Source: JALZKA01 sp963734015
GTDB lineage: Bacteria; Actinomycetota; Thermoleophilia; Solirubrobacterales; 70-9
DNA length: 64,000 nucleotides
Assembly: GCA_963734015.1 (NCBI GenBank)
Contig: CAVTFG010000006.1
Span: 62,001 to 126,000, forward strand
Direction of reading: 5' to 3'
Shown: in pieces, positions 28,646 through 37,242 of the stretch
Layout of the letters: every line of letters starts with the position of its first letter
How positions within the stretch are numbered: the first letter of the stretch is position 1
Translations under genes and position numbers: made by a program
Notes under the pieces: model-generated
The model's input: the letters and a program-made list of their open reading frames with translations, nothing else
What the model was told of the DNA's origin: nothing
Database searches by the model: none

Positions 28646-30360
28646 ATGGAGGATCGCCCCCGAGCCTCGGCGCCACCGCGCGCCGATGACGTCATCTCGG
28701 AGGAGCGCTACCGGCGCTACCACGAGTTCGCGCGCGAGCACGGGGTCAACCGGTTCGTCTACACGCTCATCCGCGCCGTCTTCGTCCTCTTTGCTTCGTC
28801 GTTTGGTTCCGCCTCGACCGCCAGGGGCGCGAGCACGCCCGGATGAAGGGCGGCCTGATCGTTGCCTCCAACCACCGCAGCTTCCTCGACCCGTTCGTGA
28901 TCGGCGCGCTCCTGCCGTGGCGCCGCCAGATCCAGTTCGTCGCGAAGGTCGAGCTCTTCGAAAACAAATGGCAGGGCTGGATCCTCAGCCGCCTTGGGGC
29001 GTTCCCCATTCGCCGCGGCCGATCCGACGAGACCGCCATGGAGACCGCCGCGCTGGCGATCGAGCGCGGTGGGACGGTCGTGATCTTCCCGGAGGGCACC
29101 CGCATCCGGAAGGGCTCGCTTGCGCGGCCCAAGCGGGGGGTCGGGCGACTCGCGCTCGAGACCGGCGCTCCTGTGCTGCCGGTTGCCGTGACCGGCAGCG
29201 AGCACGTCCGCCGCGGCTGGCGCATCCGTCCCCGCAAGGTCCGTCTCCGCGCCGGAACCCCGATGACGTTCCCGCGGACCGAGAAGCCGTCGCCGAGCCT
29301 CGCCGCGACCGTCACCGAGCGGATCTGGCCGAACATCGAGCTGCAGTGGGAATACCTCGGCGGCCTGCCGCCGCTGCGCAAGGCTGCGGTGATCGGCGCC
29401 GGCAGCTGGGGCACCGCGGTCGCCGTCCTTCTGGCGCGCGGCGGGCTCGAGGTCCAGCTCGGCACCCGCGAGGACGCGAAGGCCGACGAGATCGAGCGCA
29501 AGCGCGAGAACGAGGTCTACCTGCCGGGCGTCCAGCTCCCCGAGGGCGTCGCCGTCAAGCGGGCAGCCGACATCGAGCTGGCCGGCTGCGACCTGGTGGT
29601 GCTCGCCGTGCCCTCCAAGGCGATGCCGCAGGCGGTCGGCACCTACGCCGACCGGATCGGCTCCCGAGCCGCGGTGCTGCTGCTCTCGAAGGGCCTGATC
29701 CAGCCGCTCGGCCTGCTGCCGACCGATTACGTGTCCGAGCGCGTGCGCGCGCGGGCGATCGCCTGCCTCGGCGGGCCGGCGCATGCACGCGAGGCCGCCG
29801 CCGGGATGGCGGCATTGGTCCTCGGCAGCGCGGACGAGGACCTGCGCGTGCAGCTGGGCGAGGTCTTCGACCGCGCCGGGCTCGTCTGTGAGCGGACCGA
29901 CGACGTCACCGGCGTCGAAATGGCCGGCGTCGCCAAGAACGCCGCCGCGCTCGCCGCCGCCGCGGCCGAGCCGCACGGGATGAACGCCGCGGGCATCGCG
30001 GCCGCCGGCATCTGGGACGAGTGCATCGACTACGCGCTCGCCAAGGGCGGTCGGATCGAGACCTTCGCCGGCCTCGCGGGCGTCGGCGACCTGACCGCCA
30101 CGATCCTGGCGCCGAACAGCCGCAACCGCCGGGCGGGCGAGCTCCTCGGAAAGGGAGTCGCGGCCGACCAGATCCCCGGCCGGATCGGGCAGGCGTCGGA
30201 GGGCCTGGACTCCGTGCCGTTGATCGCCGAGACCGTGATCCGGGCCGGGATCCACGCGCCGCGCCTGGAAGGTCTCGCGGCGCTGATCGCAGGCGAGATC
30301 GAGGCGACCGAATGGGTTGCGGGACTCCGTCGCGCCGAGCGCGCGAGGAAGGCGGCATAA
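28646..30360 (+). CDS. plsC-gpsA: fusion of PlsC-type 1-acylglycerol-3-phosphate acyltransferase and glycerol-3-phosphate dehydrogenase GpsA; 1-base frameshift near the start
   Basis: About 570 residues. The acyltransferase half has a membrane-associated segment (NRFVYTLIRAVFVLFA), LIVASNHRSFLDPFVIG (HX4D) and VVIFPEGTRIRKG. After a linker (IELQWEYLGGLPPLRK) the GpsA half starts AAVIGAGSWGTAVAVLLARGG, with VLAVPSKAMP, CLGGPAHAREAA, GVAKNAAAL and GLAGVGDLTATILAPNSRNR. GpsA makes glycerol-3-phosphate from DHAP; PlsC adds the second acyl chain, so the fusion joins supply and use of the backbone. The N-terminus from ATG 28646 is one base out of frame with WFRLDRQGREHAR; the break is at about 28793-28804. 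As sequenced, the intact frame begins at 28843. Confidence 0.88.
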
Positions 30361-30386
30361 CGCATGGCAGCACTAGCTCTTGCCAC

Positions 30387-30968
30387 ATGACGGAGGGAGA
30401 GTCCGAGCAGGTGGCGACGCTGTCCAAGGCCGAGCTCGATCGCGAGTTCGAGGCGCTCTACAAGGCGCACCTGCGCGACGTCTACTCGTACTCGTACTAC
30501 CGCGTCGGCAACCATCACGACGCGGAGGACCTGACCGAGCAGGCTTTCCTCCAGGCCTACAGGCACTTCGAGCGCGCGCGGCGCGAGTCCGACGGGCGCC
30601 CGATGCGGCCGTGGCTGATCCGCATCGCCCACAACCTCGCCTCGAACTATCACCGCGACCGTTCGCGCAAGCCGGTCTCGAACATCGAGGCGGTCGAGCC
30701 GCCCGCGCATCCGCACTCAACCGAGCGGGTCGTCGAGGGCCGCGAGGAGCTGCGGCTGGTGATGCGCAAGCTCGACGGGCTGCCGGAGGACCGCCGCGAG
30801 GCTCTGATCATGCGGTTCACCCTGGGCATGTCGAACCGCGAGATCGCGCGTGCCCTGGGCCGCACCGAGGGCGCGACGAAAGTGTTGATCCATCGCGCGC
30901 TGAAACAGCTCGAGGAGCGGATGGCCGCCGAGGACGAGCCACCGGCCGAGGAGGAGGCAGATGACTGA
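30387..30968 (+). CDS. ECF-type sigma factor (sigma-70 region 2 and 4)
   Basis: 193 residues: region 2 (EALYKAHLRDVYSYSYYRVGNHHDAEDLTEQAFLQAYRHFERA, PWLIRIAHNLASNYHRDRSRK) and region 4 (LPEDRREALIMRFTLGMSNREIARALGRTEGATKVLIHRALKQL). The tail is acidic. ATG 30387 is chosen; GTG 30411 with GGAGGGAGA upstream is equally plausible. It overlaps by 8 nt a small single-span membrane protein that may be its regulator. Targets are unknown. Confidence 0.88.
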   Translation: MTEGESEQVATLSKAELDREFEALYKAHLRDVYSYSYYRVGNHHDAEDLTEQAFLQAYRHFERARRESDGRPMRPWLIRIAHNLASNYHRDRSRKPVSNIEAVEPPAHPHSTERVVEGREELRLVMRKLDGLPEDRREALIMRFTLGMSNREIARALGRTEGATKVLIHRALKQLEERMAAEDEPPAEEEADD

Positions 30969-31308
30969 GGCAGCGGGACGCATGAACGTGGAGGCGCTCT
31001 TGGCCGACGCTCTCCGCCCGATCGATCCGCCCGAGAGCCTGGTCGGCCGCGTCGAGACGACGCTGAGCGCGATCACGGAGCAGGCGGCACAGGCGCTCGG
31101 CGAGTGGGCCGACGAGCTCTCAGAGGGAGAGCTGGAAGCCCTGCGCGACCCGCGGAACTGGATGCGCCCCGTGGCCGCGATGGCCGTCGGCGGCGCCGCG
31201 GCGGGCGCGCTGGTGGTCGTCGGCGCCCGGCGCCGGCGCAGGCCGACCGGGTTGCGCGCTCAGGCCGAGCGCATCATCGGCGACATCGGCAGCGATCTGC
31301 GTCGCTAG
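30961..31308 (+). CDS. small single-span membrane protein, partner of the upstream sigma factor
   Basis: 115 residues: an acidic cytoplasmic-type N-terminal part (MNVEALLADALRPIDPPESLVGRVETTLSAI), one hydrophobic segment near residues 72-88 (PVAAMAVGGAAAGALVVVGA) and a very basic stop-transfer stretch RRRRRP. No zinc-binding anti-sigma motif is present. The start lies within the sigma gene (8-nt overlap), so the pair is co-translated and an anti-sigma role is plausible but not shown by homology. Confidence 0.65.
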   Translation: MTEAAGRMNVEALLADALRPIDPPESLVGRVETTLSAITEQAAQALGEWADELSEGELEALRDPRNWMRPVAAMAVGGAAAGALVVVGARRRRRPTGLRAQAERIIGDIGSDLRR

Positions 31309-31739
31309 CGCGAGGCGGCCCGTCTCTGCCGCGCGCGCGCCGGCTCCTTCGGCGTCGCGGCGCCCGCAGCCAGGCCCGTGAGCCCGATGATCAGATGGAG
31401 GAAGTTGTCCTCGGTGTTGACCGGGATCACGTCGAGGATCGCGCCGAACCCGTTCTCCGTCTCGAGAAAGCCCCAGATCGCGATCAGGACGTAGAAGAGG
31501 CCCAGCGCCAGCGCGTAGGTCCGAGCCGCATATCCCGCCGCGGCAAGGCCGAGCAGGCCGGTGGCGATGTGGAAGAGGTTGTGCCAGCCGTTCACGTCCA
31601 GGACCCCGAAGATCGCGTCGGCGCGGAGATCGTCGCCCGTCTCGAAGCTGGCGTCGTAGAAGAAGCCGATGATCCCGGCGATCACGAGCGCGCCGCCCAC
31701 GAGGGCCGCGTACAGGCGTGCTGGGCTCGACCCGGCCAT
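31305..31739 (-). CDS. DUF4383 membrane protein
   Basis: 144 residues with four hydrophobic segments and the family pattern NGWHNLFHIATGLLGLAAAG in the middle and NFLHLIIGLTGLAAG near the end. Function is unknown. ATG 31739 is supported by GATAGT 6 nt upstream on the minus strand and by the loss of conservation further out (the frame continues to 31868). The 3' end overlaps the preceding gene by 4 bp, tail to tail. Confidence 0.82.
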   Translation of the reverse strand: MAGSSPARLYAALVGGALVIAGIIGFFYDASFETGDDLRADAIFGVLDVNGWHNLFHIATGLLGLAAAGYAARTYALALGLFYVLIAIWGFLETENGFGAILDVIPVNTEDNFLHLIIGLTGLAAGAATPKEPARARQRRAASR

Positions 31740-31806
31740 GGAGGGACTATCTTCGCGGTTCCGGACGTGATCCAGTCGCACCGCCGCTGCGTAGGTAGAT
31801 AGACCG

Positions 31807-32409
31807 ATGAATCGGGACGCGATGCAGAAGCTCGCCGACGAGGACCTGATGACCCTCGTCGAGCGCAAGGACCCCGGGGCGTTCGAGATCCTCTACGACC
31901 GCCACGGCGGCGCCGCGTACTCGCTCGCGCACCGAATCGTTGGCGACCCGGGCGCGGCCGAGGACGTGACGCAGGAAGCGTTCCTTTCGATCTGGCGGAG
32001 CGGCGCCCGCTTCGACCCCGCTCGCGGCAGCGTCCGGTCCTGGACCCTGGGCGTCGTTCGCAACCGATCGATCGACGCGCTGCGCCGGCAGGCCGGCAAG
32101 GCGCCGAAGCTGGACTTCGACGACGACGCCGCGCTCGCCGCCCAGCCCGCCGGCGAGCTCACCGACTCGGAGGCGATCCGGCGCGAGACCGCCCGCCGGG
32201 TGCGCGGGGCGATGCGGGAGCTTCCGGAGGAGCAGTCGGAGGTCATCGGGCTGGCGTACTTCGGCGGCTTCACCCACTCCGAGATCGCGCAGATGCTGAG
32301 CATGCCGCTCGGTACGGTCAAGGGACGCATGCGCCTGGGGCTGGAGAAGATCCGCCTCTCGCTTGCCGAGGGGCTTGGCATCTCGGACTCGACCGAGGCG
32401 CTGCCGTGA
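31807..32409 (+). CDS. ECF RNA polymerase sigma factor, SigK-like group
   Basis: 200 residues: region 2 FEILYDRHGGAAYSLAHRIVGDPGAAEDVTQEAFLSIWRSGARFD, the DNA-contacting SWTLGVVRNRSIDALRRQ, and region 4 ELPEEQSEVIGLAYFGGFTHSEIAQMLSMPLGTVKGRMRLGLEKIR. This likeness and the downstream RskA-type gene point to the ECF19/SigK-RskA group, which answers redox or envelope signals in other actinobacteria. Its stop overlaps the anti-sigma start (GTGA). Confidence 0.92.
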   Translation: MNRDAMQKLADEDLMTLVERKDPGAFEILYDRHGGAAYSLAHRIVGDPGAAEDVTQEAFLSIWRSGARFDPARGSVRSWTLGVVRNRSIDALRRQAGKAPKLDFDDDAALAAQPAGELTDSEAIRRETARRVRGAMRELPEEQSEVIGLAYFGGFTHSEIAQMLSMPLGTVKGRMRLGLEKIRLSLAEGLGISDSTEALP

Positions 32410-33104
32410 GCACCGAGCATCCCCCATATCGCGACGAGCTGGCGGCCTACGCCCTGGGCGCCCTGGAGCCCGCCGAGGTGGAGGCGCTCGAGCGCCATGT
32501 CGCCGACTGCGCCGAATGTCGGGAGTACCTGTTCTGGCTCGACCCCGCGGTCGACCTGCTGCCGGCCTCGGTCGAGCAGCGCCAGGCGCCGAAGCGCCTG
32601 AAGCGCGCGCTGATGGCCGAGGTGAACGCGGACATCAAGGCGGCACACCGGGCCGAGCGCGACCGCAAGCGCGCGGATCGCGGCCTGTGGGGAACGATCT
32701 GGCGACCCGTGACCGCGGTCGCCGCGGTCGCCGTCCTGATCGTCGGCGTCGTGGTCGGCTATGCTCTTCGCGGCGAACCGGAGCGGACGCTGATCGAGGC
32801 GACGACGGTCGAGGACGGCGTCGGCGCCCGCATGGTCGTGACGCTCGAGCGCGTCGGCGATCGCGGGACCCTCCACGTCGAGGAGTTGCCGGGGTTGCCC
32901 ATGAACCGCGTCTACCAGGCCTGGGTTCAGCGGGACGGCGTGATGGAGCCCTCGACGACCTTCGTGGTCGACCGCAACGGGAGCACCGAGGTCGCGGTCG
33001 AGGGCGGCCTCGACGGCGCCTCCGGCGTCTACATCACCCGTGAGCCGGAGGGCGGCAGCGAGGAGCCGACCCTCCCGGTGCTGATGGAAGCGCTGCTGAC
33101 CTGA
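32406..33104 (+). CDS. anti-sigma factor, RskA-type, with zinc-finger N-terminus
   Basis: 232 residues. The N-terminal ASD has LAAYALGALEPAEVEALERHVADCAECREY with H31, C35 and C38 forming the H-x3-C-x2-C zinc site. One transmembrane helix lies at about 99-122 (VTAVAAVAVLIVGVVVGYAL). The extracytoplasmic RskA domain follows, with GLPMNRVYQAWVQRDGVMEPSTTF. It should hold the upstream sigma factor at the membrane until site-1/site-2 proteolysis. A rhomboid protease gene follows 44 bp later, though these systems normally use other proteases. Translationally coupled to the sigma gene. Confidence 0.92.
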   Translation: MSTEHPPYRDELAAYALGALEPAEVEALERHVADCAECREYLFWLDPAVDLLPASVEQRQAPKRLKRALMAEVNADIKAAHRAERDRKRADRGLWGTIWRPVTAVAAVAVLIVGVVVGYALRGEPERTLIEATTVEDGVGARMVVTLERVGDRGTLHVEELPGLPMNRVYQAWVQRDGVMEPSTTFVVDRNGSTEVAVEGGLDGASGVYITREPEGGSEEPTLPVLMEALLT

Positions 33105-33147
33105 GCGCCCGGGCCCGCGTGGCCCTCCAGATAGATTCTTCCGCCTG

Positions 33148-33984
33148 ATGGCCACCTGCTACCGGCACCCGGGCCGGGAGACGAACGTCAGCTGCTCGAA
33201 CTGCGGGCGCCCGATCTGCCCGGACTGCATGACCTCGACGCCGGTCGGGATGCGGTGCCCCGAGTGCGCGCGCCAGCGGACCAAGGTCCACCGCTCCCCG
33301 GCCGGGATCGGCTCGGGCGCGGCGCCCGTGACGGTCGGCCTGATCGTGATCAACGTGCTCGCCTACCTGGCCGAGATGGCGGGCGGCGGTGCGAACCCGG
33401 TCGAGGGCGGTGGCTCCGTGATCGTCGACTTCGGCCTCTTCGGCCCGGCCGTGGACGACGGCGAGTGGTACCGCATCGTGACCGGCGGCTTCCTCCACGC
33501 CGGCCTGATTCACCTGGGCTTCAACATGCTCGCCCTGTACTTCCTCGGGTATCTGCTCGAGCCCGCGATCGGTCCCTGGCGCTTCATCGCGGTCTACTTC
33601 GTGTCCCTGCTCGGCGGGGCGTTCGGCGCCCTGCTGCTCGACCCGCGCGAACTCACGGTGGGCGCGTCGGGCGCCGTCTTCGGGCTGATGGCCGCGGGGT
33701 TCATCGTCGCCCGGAACCGCGGCCTCAACGAGCTCGCGTCCCAGATCGGGTTCTTCGTGATCATCAACCTGGTTTTCACCTTCAGCATCTCGAACATCAG
33801 CATCGGCGGGCACATCGGCGGGCTGATCGCCGGCGGGCTGGCGGCGATGGCGATCGCGGTGGGCGAGCGTCGCGGCCGTGACGGCCGGCTACTGGAGTGG
33901 GGCGGGCTCGTTGCGCTCGGGATCCTGGCCGTGGTCGGCTGCATGATCGCGGCCGCGGAGAGCGTGCCCTCGGGCTTCGGCTAG
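33148..33984 (+). CDS. rhomboid-family intramembrane serine protease with N-terminal zinc-binding domain
   Basis: 278 residues. The first 48 hold a B-box-like cysteine/histidine cluster (CYRHPGRETNVSCSNCGRPI, CPDCM, RCPECARQR). Six transmembrane segments follow. WYRIVTGGFLHAGLIHLGFNM, the catalytic serine in TVGASGAVFG (S174) and the catalytic histidine in GGHIGGLIAGG (H222) are all present. It should cleave membrane proteins within the bilayer. TAGATT lies 10 nt before ATG 33148. Its last 96 bp overlap the convergent cobalamin-binding-type gene. Confidence 0.93.
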   Translation: MATCYRHPGRETNVSCSNCGRPICPDCMTSTPVGMRCPECARQRTKVHRSPAGIGSGAAPVTVGLIVINVLAYLAEMAGGGANPVEGGGSVIVDFGLFGPAVDDGEWYRIVTGGFLHAGLIHLGFNMLALYFLGYLLEPAIGPWRFIAVYFVSLLGGAFGALLLDPRELTVGASGAVFGLMAAGFIVARNRGLNELASQIGFFVIINLVFTFSISNISIGGHIGGLIAGGLAAMAIAVGERRGRDGRLLEWGGLVALGILAVVGCMIAAAESVPSGFG

Positions 33985-34866
33985 CTCGCGCCAGGCCAGT
34001 CCCGTCGGCGCCGGCACCGCATCCGGGTGCAGCAGGTGGCCGAGCAGCTCGACGCCGTCGGCGAGGCGCGGCCCGGGGCGCGAGAACGAGGACGCCGCGT
34101 CGACCGCGATCGCCCGCGACGCGCCGAGCGACCCCAGCTCGAGCGCGAACGCCTGGGCCTGCTCCGCCGCCTCGTCCGCATAGAGGCCGCAGGGCATCGC
34201 GACCGCGACGTCCGGCCGGGCCGCTCGCAGCTCATCCCATGTGGCCGTGCGGGATCTTGCGCCCGCCGCGCCGAGCGCGTCGACGCCGCCGCCCGCGGCG
34301 ATCATCTCCGGCACCCAGTGGCCGCCGATGTAGGGCGGGTCGAGCCACTCCAGGGCCAGCACGCGCGGGCGCGGCCGGTCCGCGACCGCGAGCCGGACGC
34401 GGTCGATGCGGCCCCGGAGCTCCCGCTCCAGCCGGACGCCCTGCTCGGGGCGCCCGCAGGTCTCCGCGAGGCGTGAGAGGTCGCTGAGGACGTCGTCGAG
34501 CGTCTCCGGGTCGAGCGAGAGCACGTCGGGCTCGCCGGCGAGGCCCTCCGCCACGGTGCAGACGTCGTCGTAGGACACCGCGCAGACCGCGCAGACCGCC
34601 TGGGTGACGATCAGGTCGGGCCGGAGGCGCTCCAGGACGGCGTCGTCCAGCTCGTAGATCGCCTGGCCCTTGCCGGTCAGCTCGCGCACCGCCGCGTCGA
34701 TCTCGGCCGGCGGCAGGTCCCCGGGGATCACGCTGCGCGTCAGCTGCGGCAGCTCGCGGGCAGCGTCCGGCCAGTCGCATTCGTGCGTGACGGCGACGAC
34801 CTCGTCGCCGAACCCGAGCGCGAAAAGCGCCTCCGTCGCCGAAGGGACCAAGCTCGCGATCCTCAT
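33889..34866 (-). CDS. BtuF-like cobalamin/metal-chelate binding protein without signal peptide
   Basis: 325 residues with the ABC-type helical-backbone binding fold: RIASLVPSATEALFALGFGDEVVAVTHECDWPDAA, DLIVTQAVCAVCAVSYDDV, LEWLDPPYIGGHWVPEMI and GVELLGHLLHPDAVP. No signal peptide or lipobox is visible, and no permease or ATPase is next to it. It may therefore be a cytoplasmic relative of BtuF; this standalone group is common in bacteria. Conservation should end near LAWREL (about 33990). The last 30 residues run antisense to the rhomboid gene and look spurious, so a lost stop is possible. Confidence 0.82.
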   Translation of the reverse strand: MRIASLVPSATEALFALGFGDEVVAVTHECDWPDAARELPQLTRSVIPGDLPPAEIDAAVRELTGKGQAIYELDDAVLERLRPDLIVTQAVCAVCAVSYDDVCTVAEGLAGEPDVLSLDPETLDDVLSDLSRLAETCGRPEQGVRLERELRGRIDRVRLAVADRPRPRVLALEWLDPPYIGGHWVPEMIAAGGGVDALGAAGARSRTATWDELRAARPDVAVAMPCGLYADEAAEQAQAFALELGSLGASRAIAVDAASSFSRPGPRLADGVELLGHLLHPDAVPAPTGLAWRELAEARGHALRGRDHAADHGQDPERNEPAPLQ

Positions 34867-34958
34867 TTACTCCCCTACCGGAGGGGCCAACCTCGTTTCG
34901 CGCCTTACGTCGCTCATCAGACACGCTTGACGATAGCCCCCGAGGGTAGGCTCCCCCC

Positions 34959-35237
34959 ATGCCACTTCTCGAAGACAGCGAGATCGAGAGCCGGCTCGCC
35001 GATCTCGACGGCTGGGAGCGCGCCGGCGACGCGATCCGCAAGGAGTTCAAGCGCGACGATTTCGTCGGCTCGGTCAAGTTCGTGGACGCGCTGGTCGAGC
35101 CGGCCGAGGACATGGGGCACCACCCCGACGTCGAGATCTCCTGGGACACGGTCACCGTCACGATCACGACCCACTCCGAGGGCGGGCTGACGGCTAACGA
35201 CTTCGAGCTGGCCGCCCGCCTCGATGCCCTCGGCTGA
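34959..35237 (+). CDS. phhB: 4a-hydroxytetrahydrobiopterin dehydratase (pterin-4a-carbinolamine dehydratase)
   Basis: 92 residues matching the small PCD family: ADLDGWERAGDAIRKEFKRDDF, FVDALVEPAEDMGHHPDVEISWDTVTVTITTHSEGGLT, with catalytic His in GHHPD. It recycles pterin cofactor or, in bacteria without aromatic hydroxylases, acts as an accessory factor. ATG 34959 lies 6 nt after TAGGCT (34947-34952). Its 3' end overlaps the hydrolase gene by 14 nt. Confidence 0.93.
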   Translation: MPLLEDSEIESRLADLDGWERAGDAIRKEFKRDDFVGSVKFVDALVEPAEDMGHHPDVEISWDTVTVTITTHSEGGLTANDFELAARLDALG

Positions 35238-36129
35238 CCCGACGTCGACCCGCGAGGAGGTCCGGTTCCGGTCGGGCGACGCCGAGTGCGCCGCTGTCCT
35301 GGTGCGCCCGGCCACGGACGAGCCGGCGGCGTGCGTCGTCCTCGGTCACGGCTTCGGGGGCCTCAAGGAGGGCGGGCCGATACGGGTCGCCGAGCGGTAC
35401 GCGGCCGCCGGCTATGCGGGGCTCGCTTTCGACTACCGGCATTTCGGCGAGAGCGGGGGCGAGCCGCGGCAGCTGCTGGACATCGGCCGCCAGCTCGACG
35501 ACTGGCGCGCCGCGGTCGACCACGCTCGCCGGCTCGACGGAATCGACCCCGAACGGATCGCGCTCTGGGGCTCGTCGTTCGCGGGCGGCCATGTGCTGGA
35601 GATCGCGGCAGGTGACCCGCGGGTGGCGGCCGTTGTTTCGCAGGTGCCCTACGTCGACGGCATCCCGACGATCCGCGCGCTGAGGCCGGTCGCAGCCCTC
35701 AGGCTGACGTTCGCCGGGTTGCGCGACCAGGCCGGAGCGCTGCTCGAGCGCGAACCCAGCTGCATCCCTCTGGTCGGCCCGCCAGGCTCGACCGCGGCGA
35801 TGACCACTCCGGATTCCGAACCGGGGTACCGGGCGATCTACGACGAGGGCTTCCAGTGGCGCAACGAGTTCACCCCGCGGGCGGCGCTGCGCCTCCCGCT
35901 CTACCGACCCGGGCGCCGCGCCGCCGACGTGCGCTGTCCCCTGCTGGTCCAGGTCGCGGCCGACGATGCGATCACGCCGCCCGCGCCGGCGATCGAGGCG
36001 GCGCGCCGGGCTTCGCGCGGAGAGCTCGTGACGTACGCGGGCCTCAGCCACTTCGAGGTCTACCGCGGCGACGCGTACGAGCAGGTCATCGGAGACCAAA
36101 TCGACTTCCTCGCCCGCCACCTGGGCTGA
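35224..36129 (+). CDS. alpha/beta hydrolase (dienelactone-hydrolase/acetyl-xylan-esterase-like)
   Basis: 301 residues with the hydrolase fold: VVLGHGFGGLKEGG (oxyanion loop), FDYRHFGESGGEPRQ, nucleophile elbow LWGSSFAGGHVL (Ser), catalytic Asp region LLVQVAADDAITPP and His in AGLSHFEVYRG. The substrate is unknown. No signal peptide. ATG 35224 lies inside the phhB end, so the two are coupled. Confidence 0.85.
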   Translation: MPSADPTSTREEVRFRSGDAECAAVLVRPATDEPAACVVLGHGFGGLKEGGPIRVAERYAAAGYAGLAFDYRHFGESGGEPRQLLDIGRQLDDWRAAVDHARRLDGIDPERIALWGSSFAGGHVLEIAAGDPRVAAVVSQVPYVDGIPTIRALRPVAALRLTFAGLRDQAGALLEREPSCIPLVGPPGSTAAMTTPDSEPGYRAIYDEGFQWRNEFTPRAALRLPLYRPGRRAADVRCPLLVQVAADDAITPPAPAIEAARRASRGELVTYAGLSHFEVYRGDAYEQVIGDQIDFLARHLG

Positions 36130-36154
36130 GCCACCGGCTATCGGCACTCAGCCA

Positions 36155-37231
36155 ATGCGCCTCCTACACGTCGTCGGCACCCGCCCCAACTTCGTGAAGA
36201 TGGCCCCGGTGATCGCGGCCACGCGCGACCGGTTCGGGGCCGATTCGAACGTCGTGGTCCACACCGGCCAGCACTACGACCGGGCGATGTCGGACGTGTT
36301 CTTCGAGGAGCTCGGGGTCGGGGAGCCCGAGCACCTGCTGGAGGTCGGGTCCGGTTCGCACGGCGAGCAGGCGGCGCGCGTCCTCGAGCGCCTCGAGCCG
36401 GTGCTGCGGGACGAGCGCCCGGACCTCGTGCTCGTCCCGGGCGACGTGAACTCCACGCTTGCGGCCGCTCTCTGCGCGGCGCGCTGCGGCATCCCGGTCG
36501 CCCACGTCGAGTCCGGCCTGCGGAGCTTCGACCGCGAGATGCCCGAGGAGATCAACCGGATCGCCACCGACCACCTGTCGACTCTCTGCTTCCTGCACTC
36601 CGAGGAGGCGATCGAGAACCTGCGGACCGAGGGCGTCCCGGACGACCGCGCCCGGTTCGTCGGCAACACGATGATCGACACCCTGGTCGCCCTCGAGGAT
36701 CGGTTCCGGGCCCGGAATGCGGCGGCTTCGCTCGGGCTCGAGCCGGGCTCGTACCTGCTGGTCACCCTGCACCGGCCGGCGCTGGTGGACGGTCCACTCC
36801 TCGGCGACGCGATGGAGCGGCTCGCGGCGGTGGCGGGCGAGCTGCCGGTGGTGTTCCCGGTCCATCCGCGGACCCGCAAACGGCTGGGCGAGCTGGGCTG
36901 GAGCGGGGAGGAGCCCGGGATCCACCTCTCCGAGCCGGTCGGGTACCTCGACTTCCTCTCGCTCGAGGCCGACGCGGCGGCCGTCCTGACCGACTCTGGC
37001 GGCATCCAGGAGGAGACGACCTGCCTGGGAGTGCCGTGCTTCACGCTCCGGGACAACACCGAACGGCCGGTCACGGTGCGCGCGGGGACCAACACCCTGC
37101 TCGGGCTCGATCCGGCGCGAATCGCGGAGATTCCGGGCCTCCTCGGGACGGCTTCGGCGAGCCCGCAACGTCCGGATCTTTGGGATGGCCATGCGGCTGA
37201 GCGCGTCGCCGACGCGGTCGCCGGTTGGTAG
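36155..37231 (+). CDS. wecB: UDP-N-acetylglucosamine 2-epimerase (non-hydrolysing)
   Basis: Interconverts UDP-GlcNAc and UDP-ManNAc, a precursor for envelope polymers. The 358 residues show HVVGTRPNFVKMAPVI, NVVVHTGQHYDRAMSD, the active-site HVESGLRSFDREMPEEINR, VTLHRPALVD and LTDSGGIQEETTCLGVPC with the UDP-binding glutamates. Length is normal. No other polymer genes surround it. The stop TAG is part of the TAGCGT box of the next gene. Confidence 0.94.
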   Translation: MRLLHVVGTRPNFVKMAPVIAATRDRFGADSNVVVHTGQHYDRAMSDVFFEELGVGEPEHLLEVGSGSHGEQAARVLERLEPVLRDERPDLVLVPGDVNSTLAAALCAARCGIPVAHVESGLRSFDREMPEEINRIATDHLSTLCFLHSEEAIENLRTEGVPDDRARFVGNTMIDTLVALEDRFRARNAAASLGLEPGSYLLVTLHRPALVDGPLLGDAMERLAAVAGELPVVFPVHPRTRKRLGELGWSGEEPGIHLSEPVGYLDFLSLEADAAAVLTDSGGIQEETTCLGVPCFTLRDNTERPVTVRAGTNTLLGLDPARIAEIPGLLGTASASPQRPDLWDGHAAERVADAVAGW

Positions 37232-37242
37232 CGTGAGCCGGG

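Noticed and set aside
28759..30255. 498-codon minus-strand frame opposite plsC-gpsA
   Set aside because: Mirror of the sense gene with no start signal or motif.
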